A DNA stretch of 64,000 nt from Legionella hackeliae (GCF_000953655.1 NZ_LN681225.1:1825001-1889000); one strand, 5' to 3'; shown: positions 1 through 9,158, counted from the first letter of the stretch. Notes: generated from the letters alone by a model not told the origin. Made by a program: numbers and translations.

Positions 1-1546
1 ATTGGTTAAAACACAACACTACAGCAAAGCGATCGCCATCATGTGCATAAGAAAGAGGTGATTTATCATGCTGTATAACAAACCGGACTGAAGCATTTAA
101 TAATGGGGGACCTGGTTATCTTTTAATAATTTACCTAATTCTTTCAGAAAAGCAGCTAAATTGTCTCCAGGAAGGAAGTATTCTTGTAGCCACTCGGCCT
201 CGCTTACCGACGGATTAAACAAAGCATTAATTGGCGGTTGCATTATTTCATTAATTGTCATTGCAGGAGAATCATTCGCAAGCAAGCGAGCTTTTTCACC
301 CTCCCAATATTTTTTTCTGACCCAACCAAAACGTCTGGCCAGATTAAGCATCACTTGATTAAAGCGTGTCCCCCTATGCGTTTCTTCACTGAGGTTGCTT
401 TTTTTGTCAGAAAATTTCTTCTCTCCTTCGCGCACATAATCAACAGCTACTCCTGAACCTAATAAATCATCTGGATCAAGTGAAAGTCGATATAAATGCA
501 TTCGAATATGCTTATGTTTACTTTTATCCTCTTTGTTGAAAACATTGTCAGTAAAATGTTTTACATAATTCTCAATAGGGATTTCCTTCCCTTTTTCTAC
601 CAATAGTTCATTGTCGGTTAATTTAAATTTAACGCTGACAACCGTTCCAAAAAGACCCAAACCACCTGCAACTTGCTGGAATAAAGGATCATCAGGTTTT
701 ACACCCTGTCTTAATTCACCAGTGGGCGTGACGATATCCATCGAAAGAATGGTATTTGATAAAACTCCTTTACGATGATTCCAACCATGAATGTTTGTAC
801 CGATTGAACCCCCTGCAGAAAACACATTAGACGCTTGCATTACTTGTAATGCAAGTCCGCGCTTAGGCGCTTCCTTCTGAATATCTATCCAGCTAACACC
901 CGCTCCTACGGTAGCAGTTTTATTGCTGTTATCAATATCAATGTGATTGAAGTTACTCAGATCAACTACAAGATGTTTTGTTCCCCCCTCAGGTAAAAAT
1001 TGTCGTCCTTGGCTACGGCCTGCTCCAACTGGCATTATTTTTACATTTTTGGCACCATTGGCATCAGTAATAATCTTCTGGAGCTCAACAGGATTATTAG
1101 GCATTAAAACTTCTGCATCATCGTCGCGGTAATAGCTACCCCCAGCAGTAATACCTTTTTTCTGAACTTTTTTCAGGTGTAAAATAAAATGCGATTAACT
1201 TGGGGTTAAATAAACCGAATAGAAATGCCGCTAAAGCATAGAGATTTTTGCTAAAAATAGTGGCGTATTTTTTCTGCTGCTCCAACCGCTTTTCCTGCAA
1301 TTCATCGGTGAGAAAAAATGAACCAAATGCATAGCGAGTACCTAATGCACCAGACACAAGCAAATCGATTATCGCAAGTGGGAAAAATAACGTTGTATAA
1401 ATGAATCGGGTATAAAGAAAGTTCCAAGCTCGCCCCGCAACACTTTTTGACTCATTAAGATACGCTCTATCGATCATTGAAGCAGGGATTGAAGTAAAAC
1501 GACCAAACTCCGGGAAATTATCAGTAAATTTTCTTTGATTTCACAT
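1..1546 (-). pseudogene. FAD-linked oxidase (aldonolactone oxidase-like), broken reading frame, runs off the window edge
   Basis: The largest open piece (97-1104) has a PCMH-type FAD-binding domain: PVGAGRSQG, a central GVSWIDIQ and NVFSAGGSIGTNIHG. Three lesions are visible. (1) The best start, ATG at 1544-1546 behind AGAGG, is followed at once by TGA (1541-1543), after which the frame stays open through the N-terminal part with two hydrophobic segments. (2) That frame ends near 1136, while the FAD domain frame is open upstream to about 1185, so a one-base shift lies near the A runs around 1160-1180. (3) At a run of five Cs (minus strand, about 110-115) the frame hits a stop at 97-99, yet the next frame reads on in family style (LLNASVRFV, then FAVVLCFNQ) to the window edge. 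Together they describe one oxidase of the D-arabinono/L-gulono-lactone oxidase type with an N-terminal membrane part. Sequencing error is an alternative for the two homopolymer shifts. It sits 11 bases behind the upstream gene, so it was probably its operon partner. Confidence 0.7.
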
Positions 1547-1557
1547 CAGGTTTACCT

Positions 1558-2730
1558 CTAGAAATTATGTATGAATTTAACAGAGACATCTTGGTTTTCT
1601 TCGTCAACAGCTTCGCCACAACTATCAAAACACGTCAGGACTTCAGATAAGTCCTTTACAGGAACATCGAATAAACAGATTTTTCTAGTGTTATGAACCC
1701 TATCGCCATAGCCATATAAAGGTTTGGCATTAAAAACACTATTTAAACGTTCTTCACGACTATGACACGCTTCCTCATTTTTAGCATCAATGAGACATTT
1801 CACTTGGATCTGGTCTTGTCCTGCAATTTTTCTGAGTTCAATTTTTTGTGCCGATAATTGTCGTACGACAGTTTGAAAATCAGCATAACGAGGCGCTCGC
1901 AATCGAGCATAGACAGAAGTATATGATTTGTCTTTATTTTTAGCTTTTACATAGACTGAATCATCATCTGCGTCGGGAACAATTGAAACATTGATATTAG
2001 CACTAAGCATTTCAGCATTAACATTGGCTACCTTCTCTCTTAAAGCTTCTTTAAGCTCATCATGATTTTCAATTCCCTCCACATTAATTTTGACCAATAC
2101 ATCGGTAGTCGCTGCCACTAAATTTTCGTCTTGATGAAACCAGTAGCTCAGTGGTTTTGAAATCCAACGTCTTGCCCATAACTCAATGGAGACACATTTC
2201 CAACTAAACCAATCTCCCCAGGTTTTATCTGTACACTCGCTATATGCCTGAGCAAGTTTCTCGCGATTCTCTTTATATTTGTGATCATAAAAGGGAATTG
2301 TTTGCAGGTTTGATGCATATTCATTGTAATAATCGGCCAAGTGCTGCTGCATTTGCGTTTTATTGTCTTTATTTAGAAAAGGACCAATAAAGATAGAGAG
2401 GATACCTTTGGGAATTAGTTCTAACGTTGTAAAAAATCCTATGAACAAATCCATTAACATGTATTCAGAAAATAAGATTTGAGATGAGCTGTTATATTTT
2501 CTGGCAGCAGAATAGGAATTAAAAATCACTCGCCACAGATCATAAACTTGGCGAAAATAAGGGAACTGAAATATTGATTTTCCCTCTTGCAAAAACTCTC
2601 CATATTCCTCAGCCATTTCGACATTGCGCCACTCAGGGCCTGTCATATAGGACTGATATTGTTCTCGATAATACCCAGCCTTATCAGCCTCGAGTATTTC
2701 CTTATTAAGCTTATTTACAAAAACTCCCAT
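1558..2730 (-). CDS. Unknown protein, 390 aa, with a central hydrophobic stretch
   Basis: I do not recognise a family. The N-terminal third is rich in aromatic and charged residues. Residues around 90-120 form a hydrophobic stretch (contains LFIGFFTTLELIPKGILSIF) that could insert in a membrane. The C-terminal half is soluble-looking, with several Cys (KCLID, EEACHSR, LTCFDSCGE). There is no signal peptide. The start ATG at 2730 is preceded by TAGGAGG, a strong ribosome site. Its stop TAG at 1558-1560 lies within the Shine-Dalgarno sequence of the decayed oxidase, so the two were probably translationally coupled. Function unknown; a host-directed or envelope role is possible but not shown by sequence. 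Confidence 0.75.
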   Translation of the reverse strand: MGVFVNKLNKEILEADKAGYYREQYQSYMTGPEWRNVEMAEEYGEFLQEGKSIFQFPYFRQVYDLWRVIFNSYSAARKYNSSSQILFSEYMLMDLFIGFFTTLELIPKGILSIFIGPFLNKDNKTQMQQHLADYYNEYASNLQTIPFYDHKYKENREKLAQAYSECTDKTWGDWFSWKCVSIELWARRWISKPLSYWFHQDENLVAATTDVLVKINVEGIENHDELKEALREKVANVNAEMLSANINVSIVPDADDDSVYVKAKNKDKSYTSVYARLRAPRYADFQTVVRQLSAQKIELRKIAGQDQIQVKCLIDAKNEEACHSREERLNSVFNAKPLYGYGDRVHNTRKICLFDVPVKDLSEVLTCFDSCGEAVDEENQDVSVKFIHNF

Positions 2731-2870
2731 CCTACCTCCTATAAATAGTGTTGGTGATTATAGGTATTATCTTTGGGTGACAAAACATATCATAATATGA
2801 ACAATAATTAAACATTTGTTTCTGGTATCTTTCATCCACGACAAATTTTTATTTTGGATTGCTCATTGTC

Positions 2871-2900
2871 TGGATGCCTCGGACAAGCCGAGGTAGGTAG
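2871..2900 (+). repeat. ACAAG-loop hairpin repeat, copy 1
   Basis: Stem TGCCTCGG, loop ACAAG, stem CCGAGGTA; one pair is G-T, which is a G-U wobble only when read as plus-strand RNA. It is preceded by a GGATTGC repeat and followed by degenerate GGTGAAG tandem units. Other copies are at 24363, 41470, 46986, 54853 and 54991. Confidence 0.8.
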
Positions 2901-3045
2901 GGTGAAGACAAAAACGAGCAGGTAAGGATTAAGGCAAACAACACATAAAGTTAGGAGCCAGGCACATTAAACAACCTAAGTGCCACAGGGTGAAGAGAAC
3001 AAGGGAGCATAGGTGAAAAGAACCAAGGTACATAGCAATACCAGC
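2898..3045 (+). repeat. Degenerate tandem repeat tract (GGTGAARA units)
   Basis: Two adjacent 23-base units at about 2989-3034 both start GGTGAARAGAAC and end with CATA, differing at a few positions. A more diverged unit (GGTGAAGACAAAAACGAG) directly follows the hairpin repeat at 2900. The arrangement, hairpin then GTGAA units, is the same as at 54773-54882 read on the minus strand. Confidence 0.5.
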
Positions 3046-3085
3046 TACGGTTTCTTCCCTACGTTTGCAGTGACATCTTGAATAT

Positions 3086-3116
3086 TTGTAAAAAATATCT
3101 GACTTTCAACTATACT
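3086..3116 (+). promoter_or_regulatory. Possible sigma-70 promoter of egtBD
   Basis: TATACT at 3111-3116 is a good -10 element. The best -35 candidate is TTGTAA at 3086-3091 with a long 19-base spacer. It leaves a leader of about 35 bases before the egtB start. Support is by eye only. Confidence 0.35.
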
Positions 3117-3156
3117 TGTGTTTTAGAGAGCGCTCACAAAATAAAGGATTATTTTG

Positions 3157-4428
3157 ATGAAAAGAGAAGAGCTTGCACGTCACTTCCTTAACGTGCGGCA
3201 ACAAATAGTTCAGTCGTGCCAACCTCTTTTTGTTGAAGATTATGTCATTCAAAGTATGGCTGATGTAAGTCCACCCAAATGGCATCTTGCGCATACCACC
3301 TGGTTTTTTGAGACATTTATTCTTCTTCGACTGATGAAATCCTACAAATTATTCGATTCTTCATATAATTATCGCTTCAATTCTTATTATCAAACAATTA
3401 GCCAACCTTATCCGCGAGCAGAACGTGGTTTGTTGTCTCGCCCAACCACAGAGGTAATTTACGCTTATCGAGAATATGTTAACAACCATATTCTTTTGCT
3501 CATCGAGCAAATACCAGACAATCAATTACCGACACTTAAACATTTGCTAAATTGGGGATTCCAGCATGAGCAGCAGCATCAAGAATTATTATTAATGGAT
3601 ATCAAATATAATTTTTCACGCGACCCTGATTTTCCTTGTTATCGCGCCTCATCAATAACAGAGAAAGCAACTATGTTGAATACAAATAGACAAATGATTG
3701 AAGTTGCAGGTGGTATTGTAGAAATTGGCTATCAGGGAACAGATTTTTGTTTTGATAATGAGTTACCACGTCATAAAAAATTTCTTAGTCCTTATTTAAT
3801 TGCCCCCCAACTTGTAACAATCGGGGAGTATTTGGAATTTATTGATGATAGAGGCTATGAAAATCCACAATGGTGGCTCTCTGATGGCTGGGATTGGATT
3901 AATCAGCAATCTATACAAGCCCCGCTGTATTGGCAAAAAATTGATAATGATTGGCATATTTTTACTTTAAACGGTTTAAAACCGCTCAATCTCGCTGAAC
4001 CAGTCTCTCATGTTAGTTATTATGAAGCAGATGCCTATGCAAAATGGCATGGTTGCAGATTACCAACAGAAGAGGAATGGGAGCATCTGGTTGTAAGTAC
4101 GGACTTAGATCCTCAACAAGGTAATTTTCTTGATAATGCCATGTTTCATCCCCAACCAGCCATCGATGGTAACGCCCCTATCCAATTTTTTGGAGATCTT
4201 TGGGAGTGGACTGCCAGTCCATATGTACCCTACCCGGGTTATCAATCAGTAACAGGAGCCTTAGGCGAATACAATGGTAAGTTCATGAATAATCAATTTA
4301 TTTTACGAGGCGGGTGTTGCGTAACACCGCGCAGCCATATCAGAGCAAGCTATCGTAATTTCTTTCAACCAGAAAAGCGCTGGCAATTTAGCGGAATTCG
4401 TTTGGCAGCAAACTTCGACGGGAGATAA
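3157..4428 (+). CDS. egtB: Ergothioneine biosynthesis protein EgtB (iron-dependent sulfoxide synthase)
   Basis: EgtB is a non-haem iron enzyme that joins hercynine to cysteine or gamma-glutamylcysteine using O2, giving the sulfoxide precursor of ergothioneine. The N-terminal DinB-like half carries the iron-site histidines (HLAHTTWFFETF and HEQQHQELLLMD, the H-x3-H-x-E type). The C-terminal half is the formylglycine-generating-enzyme-like domain (CRLPTEEEWEHL, GDLWEWTASPY, ILRGGC, SGIRLA). At about 423 aa it has family length. ATG at 3157 follows AAAGGA; a TTG one codon earlier is also in frame but less likely. egtD starts 3 bases after the stop, so the pair is an operon. No egtA or egtC is seen in the window, so cysteine may be the direct sulfur donor (inference). 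Confidence 0.93.
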   Translation: MKREELARHFLNVRQQIVQSCQPLFVEDYVIQSMADVSPPKWHLAHTTWFFETFILLRLMKSYKLFDSSYNYRFNSYYQTISQPYPRAERGLLSRPTTEVIYAYREYVNNHILLLIEQIPDNQLPTLKHLLNWGFQHEQQHQELLLMDIKYNFSRDPDFPCYRASSITEKATMLNTNRQMIEVAGGIVEIGYQGTDFCFDNELPRHKKFLSPYLIAPQLVTIGEYLEFIDDRGYENPQWWLSDGWDWINQQSIQAPLYWQKIDNDWHIFTLNGLKPLNLAEPVSHVSYYEADAYAKWHGCRLPTEEEWEHLVVSTDLDPQQGNFLDNAMFHPQPAIDGNAPIQFFGDLWEWTASPYVPYPGYQSVTGALGEYNGKFMNNQFILRGGCCVTPRSHIRASYRNFFQPEKRWQFSGIRLAANFDGR

Positions 4429-4431
4429 CTA

Positions 4432-5421
4432 ATGAGTGCTAAAATACAAACTCTACAAAATCACCAAAAAGAGGCCAAAGATAATAAAGAATTTATGCAA
4501 GATGTCTTGATGGGCTTATCCCGCAAAAACAAACAACTCCCCTCAAAATATTTTTATGATAACTCAGGCTCTAAATTATTTAATCAAATTACTCATCATC
4601 CTGACTATTATTTAACAGGCTGTGAGCTTGAGATCCTTAGACATCATAAAAAGGAATTATCGGCTCTTTTAAAAAAGGAAGAATTTAATCTCGTTGAATT
4701 TGGTCCTGGAGAAGGAATAAAAACTAATATCCTAATTAATCAGTTTCTTAAAGATAACTTGTCGTTTACCTATTTCACCGTGGATATTTCAAAAAAGTAC
4801 CTCGACAGTCTTCTTGATAAATTCAATAGAAAGCTACCTCAACTTAAGGTCATTGCGATAAACTCTGATTACTTAAGCGGTATTCAATGGTTAAGTACAA
4901 ACTCCAACAAGCGTAATTTTTTATTGTTTTTAGGATCAAGCATAGGGAATTTTGATATTCAAAGTTCAAAAAAATTTTTACAAGAAGTGAGAAATGCTTT
5001 GCATGCTGGAGATTACTTCCTTATTGGATTTGATTTAAGAAAAGACATTAATATTCTTCTAAAAGCTTATAACGATCGGGATGGACTTACTCGGGCATTT
5101 AACTTAAACCTCCTGAAACGGATCAATAAAGAGCTCGATGGTAATTTTGATCTTAATTTATTTTATCATTATGAAACTTACAATGTTCATACTGGTGCCA
5201 TGGAAAGCTATCTTATAAGCTTAGAAGATCAAATTGTTCATATTGGCGCCTTAAACAAATCATTCTTATTTAAAAAATTTGAACCCATTCACGTTGAATC
5301 CTCTTATAAATATCTGGATTCACAAATCAAAAGACTTGCTAAAGAAAGTGGGTTTGAAATTGTTAAAAATTTTAGTGACTCAAAAAAATATTTTGTGAAC
5401 TCCTTATGGCAGGTTAATTAG
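4432..5421 (+). CDS. egtD: L-histidine N-alpha-methyltransferase EgtD
   Basis: EgtD trimethylates histidine to hercynine with three SAM, the first step of ergothioneine synthesis. The 329-aa length matches the family. Family features seen: the N-terminal FYDNSGSKLFNQIT block, the SAM-binding NLVEFGPGEGIKT glycine-rich motif, the FLGSSIGNFD block and the C-terminal SLWQV end. The start is 3 bases after the egtB stop, which implies coupled expression and a matched pair of enzymes. An inverted repeat that can form a hairpin follows the stop. Confidence 0.93.
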   Translation: MSAKIQTLQNHQKEAKDNKEFMQDVLMGLSRKNKQLPSKYFYDNSGSKLFNQITHHPDYYLTGCELEILRHHKKELSALLKKEEFNLVEFGPGEGIKTNILINQFLKDNLSFTYFTVDISKKYLDSLLDKFNRKLPQLKVIAINSDYLSGIQWLSTNSNKRNFLLFLGSSIGNFDIQSSKKFLQEVRNALHAGDYFLIGFDLRKDINILLKAYNDRDGLTRAFNLNLLKRINKELDGNFDLNLFYHYETYNVHTGAMESYLISLEDQIVHIGALNKSFLFKKFEPIHVESSYKYLDSQIKRLAKESGFEIVKNFSDSKKYFVNSLWQVN

Positions 5422-5427
5422 TAACCT

Positions 5428-5489
5428 GTCATTGCGAACAACGCAAAGCAATCCACTATATATGGATTGCTTTCTATGTTACGAATGAC
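5428..5489. repeat. Imperfect inverted repeat (AAAGCAATCCA family), likely also the egtBD terminator
   Basis: AAAGCAATCCA (5445-5455) pairs perfectly with TGGATTGCTTT (5463-5473) across a 7-base loop, and the arms extend imperfectly out to GTCATT...AATGAC. Related sequence occurs at 2854, 28504, 46754, 47026 and 54715. It sits between egtD (plus) and the minus-strand gene ending at 5520, where a two-way terminator would be useful, but there is no long T run. Confidence 0.65.
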
Positions 5490-5519
5490 TTTCAATTCAA
5501 AGTCACTCAACCTTCTTAG

Positions 5520-5822
5520 TTAACGGCGAAGTAAGGCCGATAAGACAAATCCTATACCGCCTGCTACTAATAACGATATAATTGGCCTTTCCTGTACCCT
5601 GTCAGCAACTTTATTAGAGTAATCTTTTATATTATTTTGCACATCATAGACTCTGTTTTTGCCTTCTTCGTACAATTCGTTAGCTACTTTTTTGCCATCA
5701 TTCACTATTTTTCTACTGTCTTTTAATAGGACTGTGGTAGCTTCTCCAAGCTGCGACTCTCTCGAATGCTTTGGAGGCGTTTTAAAATTTTTACCTGATG
5801 TCTGCGAACTTTTTGCGTCCAT
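5520..5822 (-). CDS. Small membrane-anchored protein, DUF883/ElaB-YqjD-like
   Basis: The roughly 100-residue protein has a polar, lysine-rich helical body and one C-terminal transmembrane segment (PIISLLVAGGIGFVLSALL) ending in RR, the layout of the ElaB/YqjD ribosome-associated inner-membrane proteins. An in-frame ATG at 5841-5843 exists, but AGGAG lies 7 bases before the ATG at 5820-5822, so the shorter start is preferred. It is divergent from the ferritin-like gene at 6012; both families are often stress-induced, which fits a shared regulatory gap, but that is inference. Confidence 0.7.
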   Translation of the reverse strand: MDAKSSQTSGKNFKTPPKHSRESQLGEATTVLLKDSRKIVNDGKKVANELYEEGKNRVYDVQNNIKDYSNKVADRVQERPIISLLVAGGIGFVLSALLRR

Positions 5823-6011
5823 TATTAATCTCCTATAATCCATTAAACTTGATATGAGAATAGATATTAACTAGGCTCATCTGTTTTTTAAGTATAGCAA
5901 AAAGCTAATTAGATAAAATTATGCTCTATAATTACGATAGCTGCTTGAACTCATTTAAATGGATGTTAAATGTAGCTGTAAAAGAGATTTCTCTCGTAAA
6001 CGGAGAATGAT

Positions 6012-6521
6012 ATGACAGTAAGAAAGGGAATTTTGTTGCATTGGCTGAAAGATGCTCATGCGATGGAAAAACAATCTGAACAAATGCTAAAAACTCAGAT
6101 TTTTCGCCTGGAAAACTATCCTCGATTAAAAAAGCATATGAAACTTCATTTAGAGGAAACTATTTATCAACAAGAACAGCTCGAAAAATGCATTACTCGA
6201 TTGGGAAGCCATTATTCTCTTTTAAAAGATTTTTCTGCGAAACTCATTGGCTTAGGACAGGTTGCCAGTAATATGTTCTCATGCGACGAAGTGATTCAAG
6301 GGGCCATTGATAGTCTAGTTTTTGAAAATCTTGAAATCGCTACATACACGATTTTAATCACCGCCGCCGAAAATGCTGACGACTCTGAAACTAAACACAT
6401 TTGCGAGCAAATTCTCTATCAAGAAAAAACCATGGCAAACTGGCTCCTGGACAATTTAAGCCAACTCGCCAAGGCTTTTTTGATGCGCTCCGAGTTATCC
6501 TTTGAAACAGCCAAACGTTAA
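6012..6521 (+). CDS. DUF892/YciE-like ferritin-fold protein
   Basis: The 169-aa, all-helical protein matches the YciE/YciF family: an opening LLHWLKDAHAMEKQ, then repeated acidic and His residues on helices (LEETIYQQEQLE, FENLEIATY, ILYQEKTMANWL) as expected for a ferritin-like four-helix bundle. Members are linked to general stress response; the metal content and reaction are not established. ATG at 6012 follows GGAG. Its stop overlaps the stop of the convergent gene by 4 bases. Confidence 0.75.
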   Translation: MTVRKGILLHWLKDAHAMEKQSEQMLKTQIFRLENYPRLKKHMKLHLEETIYQQEQLEKCITRLGSHYSLLKDFSAKLIGLGQVASNMFSCDEVIQGAIDSLVFENLEIATYTILITAAENADDSETKHICEQILYQEKTMANWLLDNLSQLAKAFLMRSELSFETAKR

Positions 6522-7825
6522 TTTTGGGAAAACCAAAATTCAGCGAGTGCGGTGTTTTTATAATGCGGTAGATATTTCAAAAAAAATTGATTTGCTTTAT
6601 CCGTATGACCAGTTTTAAGTAAACTGAGTAAGTAGGTTTGTGTATACACTTCATTTTGTGCATCACTTCCACCGAGTTGAATACATCGATCTATGACAGG
6701 TTCCATCAGTATGTTGGCTAATTTATAATCAGACAAAGCAAAAGCCTTGATCCCTTGACATAGCGATGAAGTGATTTGCCATAAATTTTTGGTGTTCCCT
6801 TCCGGGAGCGAATTAATATGAAACTCCAAATCCATTAACGCTTGTTCAACACACGATACATCTTTAGCTCGAGCTAAACAATAAATAAAATGTGCATTAT
6901 TAAATCCAATATAATACTCAAAAGGATGCTGACCTAAGTGGGCAAAAACAGTATTAAGTGGTTGGTCTTGAGGAAATCCTGCCATCTCCATTCGCCATAG
7001 TAAAGAAATCGCATCGAGCTGCTCTAGCAATATCTCTGGTAAGCTACCAAAAATATTAGGAAACAGTTTCATAGTTTCATCTTCATCACGATTGGCCAGC
7101 TGAAATAAGGCCAGATGCCAGGTATTATGACCTTTTAATAACGGTAGAATATGAGCCCAACTTTTTTGCAGTACCTGCAAACGCTTAATCCCACCTTCGA
7201 TATCACCCTCCATAAGATAAACATGGGCTAAAGTATGATGCGCCCAAGGAGTGATGACTTCTAAACTTACTGCTTCTTCTGCCATAGCCTTGGCTTGAGG
7301 ATATTGACCACAAAGTTCTAGTGCAAAAGAATGCGTTGCTAAAAAATGAGACTCATCTTGGTTGTATTGAGCACATTTCTCGCAAAGAGCAAGAAATTGT
7401 TTGGCTTGGTAAGCTTGTCCCGTGCAATAAAAAAGCCACTCAGCAAATTTTAACGCTAATGTGTCGCGGGGGAATAGCTCTACTACGCTTGTTAGCAATG
7501 TTAACGCAGCATCATAGTCCAAACGCTCCCACGCGCGCAGAGCGTGATAGAGCATTTTTTCTCTCAAATTGGCAGTTCTTAATTGCTTCTCAGCTTGTAA
7601 AAGATAATCGCTGGCAATTATTGTTGCAGCATTTTCCTGAGCGTACAAATAAAACGCAGCCGCATAAATTTGTAAAAGCAAGCTTTCAGGATGCTCTTTT
7701 GCCGCCTCAAGTACAGCGCCAGCATCATTGCCAGAACCAAGAATCTGATTATGAAAATGGTTAATACCCTCAATCACTTGAATTGAATTTGTGGTAACCG
7801 CTAAGCCTCGTTGTGTTTCCATCAT
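6518..7825 (-). CDS. Tetratricopeptide-repeat protein, TTC38-like
   Basis: A 435-aa helical-repeat protein without signal peptide. Several TPR-like helix pairs are visible (for example ALRAWERLDYDAALTLL, HSFALELCGQYPQAKAMAEE, HHTLAHVYLMEGDIEGGI). The block HTLAHVYLMEGDIEGG followed by HNTWHLALFQL is the pattern of the TTC38 family, found in eukaryotes and scattered bacteria. Function unknown; a scaffold role is the default inference. The double ATG (7825 and 7822) makes the exact start uncertain by one codon. It converges on the DUF892 gene with a 4-base overlap. Confidence 0.75.
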   Translation of the reverse strand: MMETQRGLAVTTNSIQVIEGINHFHNQILGSGNDAGAVLEAAKEHPESLLLQIYAAAFYLYAQENAATIIASDYLLQAEKQLRTANLREKMLYHALRAWERLDYDAALTLLTSVVELFPRDTLALKFAEWLFYCTGQAYQAKQFLALCEKCAQYNQDESHFLATHSFALELCGQYPQAKAMAEEAVSLEVITPWAHHTLAHVYLMEGDIEGGIKRLQVLQKSWAHILPLLKGHNTWHLALFQLANRDEDETMKLFPNIFGSLPEILLEQLDAISLLWRMEMAGFPQDQPLNTVFAHLGQHPFEYYIGFNNAHFIYCLARAKDVSCVEQALMDLEFHINSLPEGNTKNLWQITSSLCQGIKAFALSDYKLANILMEPVIDRCIQLGGSDAQNEVYTQTYLLSLLKTGHTDKANQFFLKYLPHYKNTALAEFWFSQN

Positions 7826-7874
7826 TTATTAAGAAAAAAGATAAGGTCACTAGAAGCTTAGCATAGAGAATGAA

Positions 7875-9158
7875 TTATTGGTTCTTTGCATACCCTGGAT
7901 GAGATTCTTTAAGAATGAACATTGCGATAATCAGACTTGCCAAATAACACAGTGGCATCACCAGCAAAGCTTTATTATAACTTGCTATAGAATAAACCGG
8001 GATTCCATTCACCACCGACCAATCTGAGCTATGATGCAGAGCAACACCAACTAAAGGTTGGAAAATAGCACCTCCAACCAATACTGATAAATTATTAAAT
8101 CCTGACGCCGTACCTACTAACTCCGGAGGATTATTATCTTTAACAACGGCAAAACTTACAGTTTGTCCGCCGGCACCAAAACCTAACATGAATAAAACCG
8201 CATACATCCAGCTTATTGGTATAGGAACATAAAGCAGCAGAATTGTTGCTAACAACCCAAATATTGAACTTAATGCCAACGCCAAACGACGACTGTAAAG
8301 ACGATCACTCACCCATCCTAACAATGGACTGCCGATCCCAATCCCAAGCCATATCATGCTACACATACCAGAAGCCATAATGACGCTGATTTGATATTTT
8401 TGCTGTAAATAAGGGACACCCCATAATGCTGCGAACACAGCAATGGGTGTCCAAATTGCAAATGCATAGGCACCTGTTAACCAAGTGTAAGAACGTTTAC
8501 AAACACTAACAAGACGGTGCCACTCATCGATAAATTGTCGCTTTGGAGGACTTTGTGTTGGTTGATGAGGGTAATCACGAATAACACACCAAATGAGCGC
8601 TGCTAAAGCCAAACCCACTAAGGCCAAAATGAAACTGGCATTCCGCCAACCCACCTGCTCAATTAAAGCCGCCAAGGGCACTTCCCCAAACATTGCCCCT
8701 ACCGAACTCATTAATTGTGCAATTCCGGCTAAAAATGCGAATTGTTGCGGTGGAAACCAGCGAGAAACGAGTACCAAAACACCGATAAATGAAAAGGCTG
8801 AAGCAATACCAATAAGAAAGCGTCCTAAAGCTGCAGTAAATAAACTATCGGTTGACGCAAAAAAGAACGATCCAACCGCACATAAAACTAATGCAAACGT
8901 CATTAATTTGCGGGGACCATAGCGATCAAATAACAATCCTGCTGGTAATTGCATAGGGGCATAGGCATAAAAATAAAATGCCGAAACAATACCAAAACCC
9001 GCTGCATTGACTTTAAACGTCTTCATCATAGACTCGGCCATGACACTGGGGGCCACTTGTAAGACAAACTCATACAAATAAAACGATGCCGACAGCAAAA
9101 AAATCATGTACGCTGTAAATTTACCAGGATGTTGATAATTTGATTGATATGCGTTCAA
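7875..9158 (-). CDS. MFS transporter
   Basis: A 12-helix major facilitator, 427 aa, in the inner membrane. The first helix contains FYLYEFVLQVAPSVM; the loop between helices 2 and 3 has the MFS A-motif form GLLFDRYGPRK; a second such motif, GWVSDRLYSRR, opens the C-terminal half. This N-terminal pattern is common in the large MFS set of Legionella, some of which import amino acids in the phagosome, but the substrate here cannot be read from sequence. The start is a TTG (9156-9158); the first internal ATG would cut into helix 1. Confidence 0.8.
   Translation of the reverse strand: MNAYQSNYQHPGKFTAYMIFLLSASFYLYEFVLQVAPSVMAESMMKTFKVNAAGFGIVSAFYFYAYAPMQLPAGLLFDRYGPRKLMTFALVLCAVGSFFFASTDSLFTAALGRFLIGIASAFSFIGVLVLVSRWFPPQQFAFLAGIAQLMSSVGAMFGEVPLAALIEQVGWRNASFILALVGLALAALIWCVIRDYPHQPTQSPPKRQFIDEWHRLVSVCKRSYTWLTGAYAFAIWTPIAVFAALWGVPYLQQKYQISVIMASGMCSMIWLGIGIGSPLLGWVSDRLYSRRLALALSSIFGLLATILLLYVPIPISWMYAVLFMLGFGAGGQTVSFAVVKDNNPPELVGTASGFNNLSVLVGGAIFQPLVGVALHHSSDWSVVNGIPVYSIASYNKALLVMPLCYLASLIIAMFILKESHPGYAKNQ

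Larger units (their letters stand above)
2731..3156. other. Intergenic region with repeats and the egtB promoter
   Basis: No credible gene. From left to right it holds a copy of the GGATTGC repeat (about 2854-2870), a copy of the ACAAG-loop hairpin (2871-2900), a degenerate tandem tract starting with GGTGAAG units (about 2900-3045), then the leader of egtB. Confidence 0.6.

Noticed and set aside
97-1104. 335-aa oxidase as a complete gene
   Set aside because: It lacks the N-terminal residues just upstream in the same frame and ends at a frameshift while homologous sequence goes on in the next frame.
1136-1477. 113-aa membrane protein as a separate gene
   Set aside because: Its frame is open upstream to a TGA after a good ATG, and its end abuts the oxidase frame; best read as the displaced N-terminus of the oxidase.
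7321-7764. 147-codon plus-strand frame opposite the TTC38-like gene
   Set aside because: Antisense shadow of a clear coding region, low-complexity composition and no start signal.
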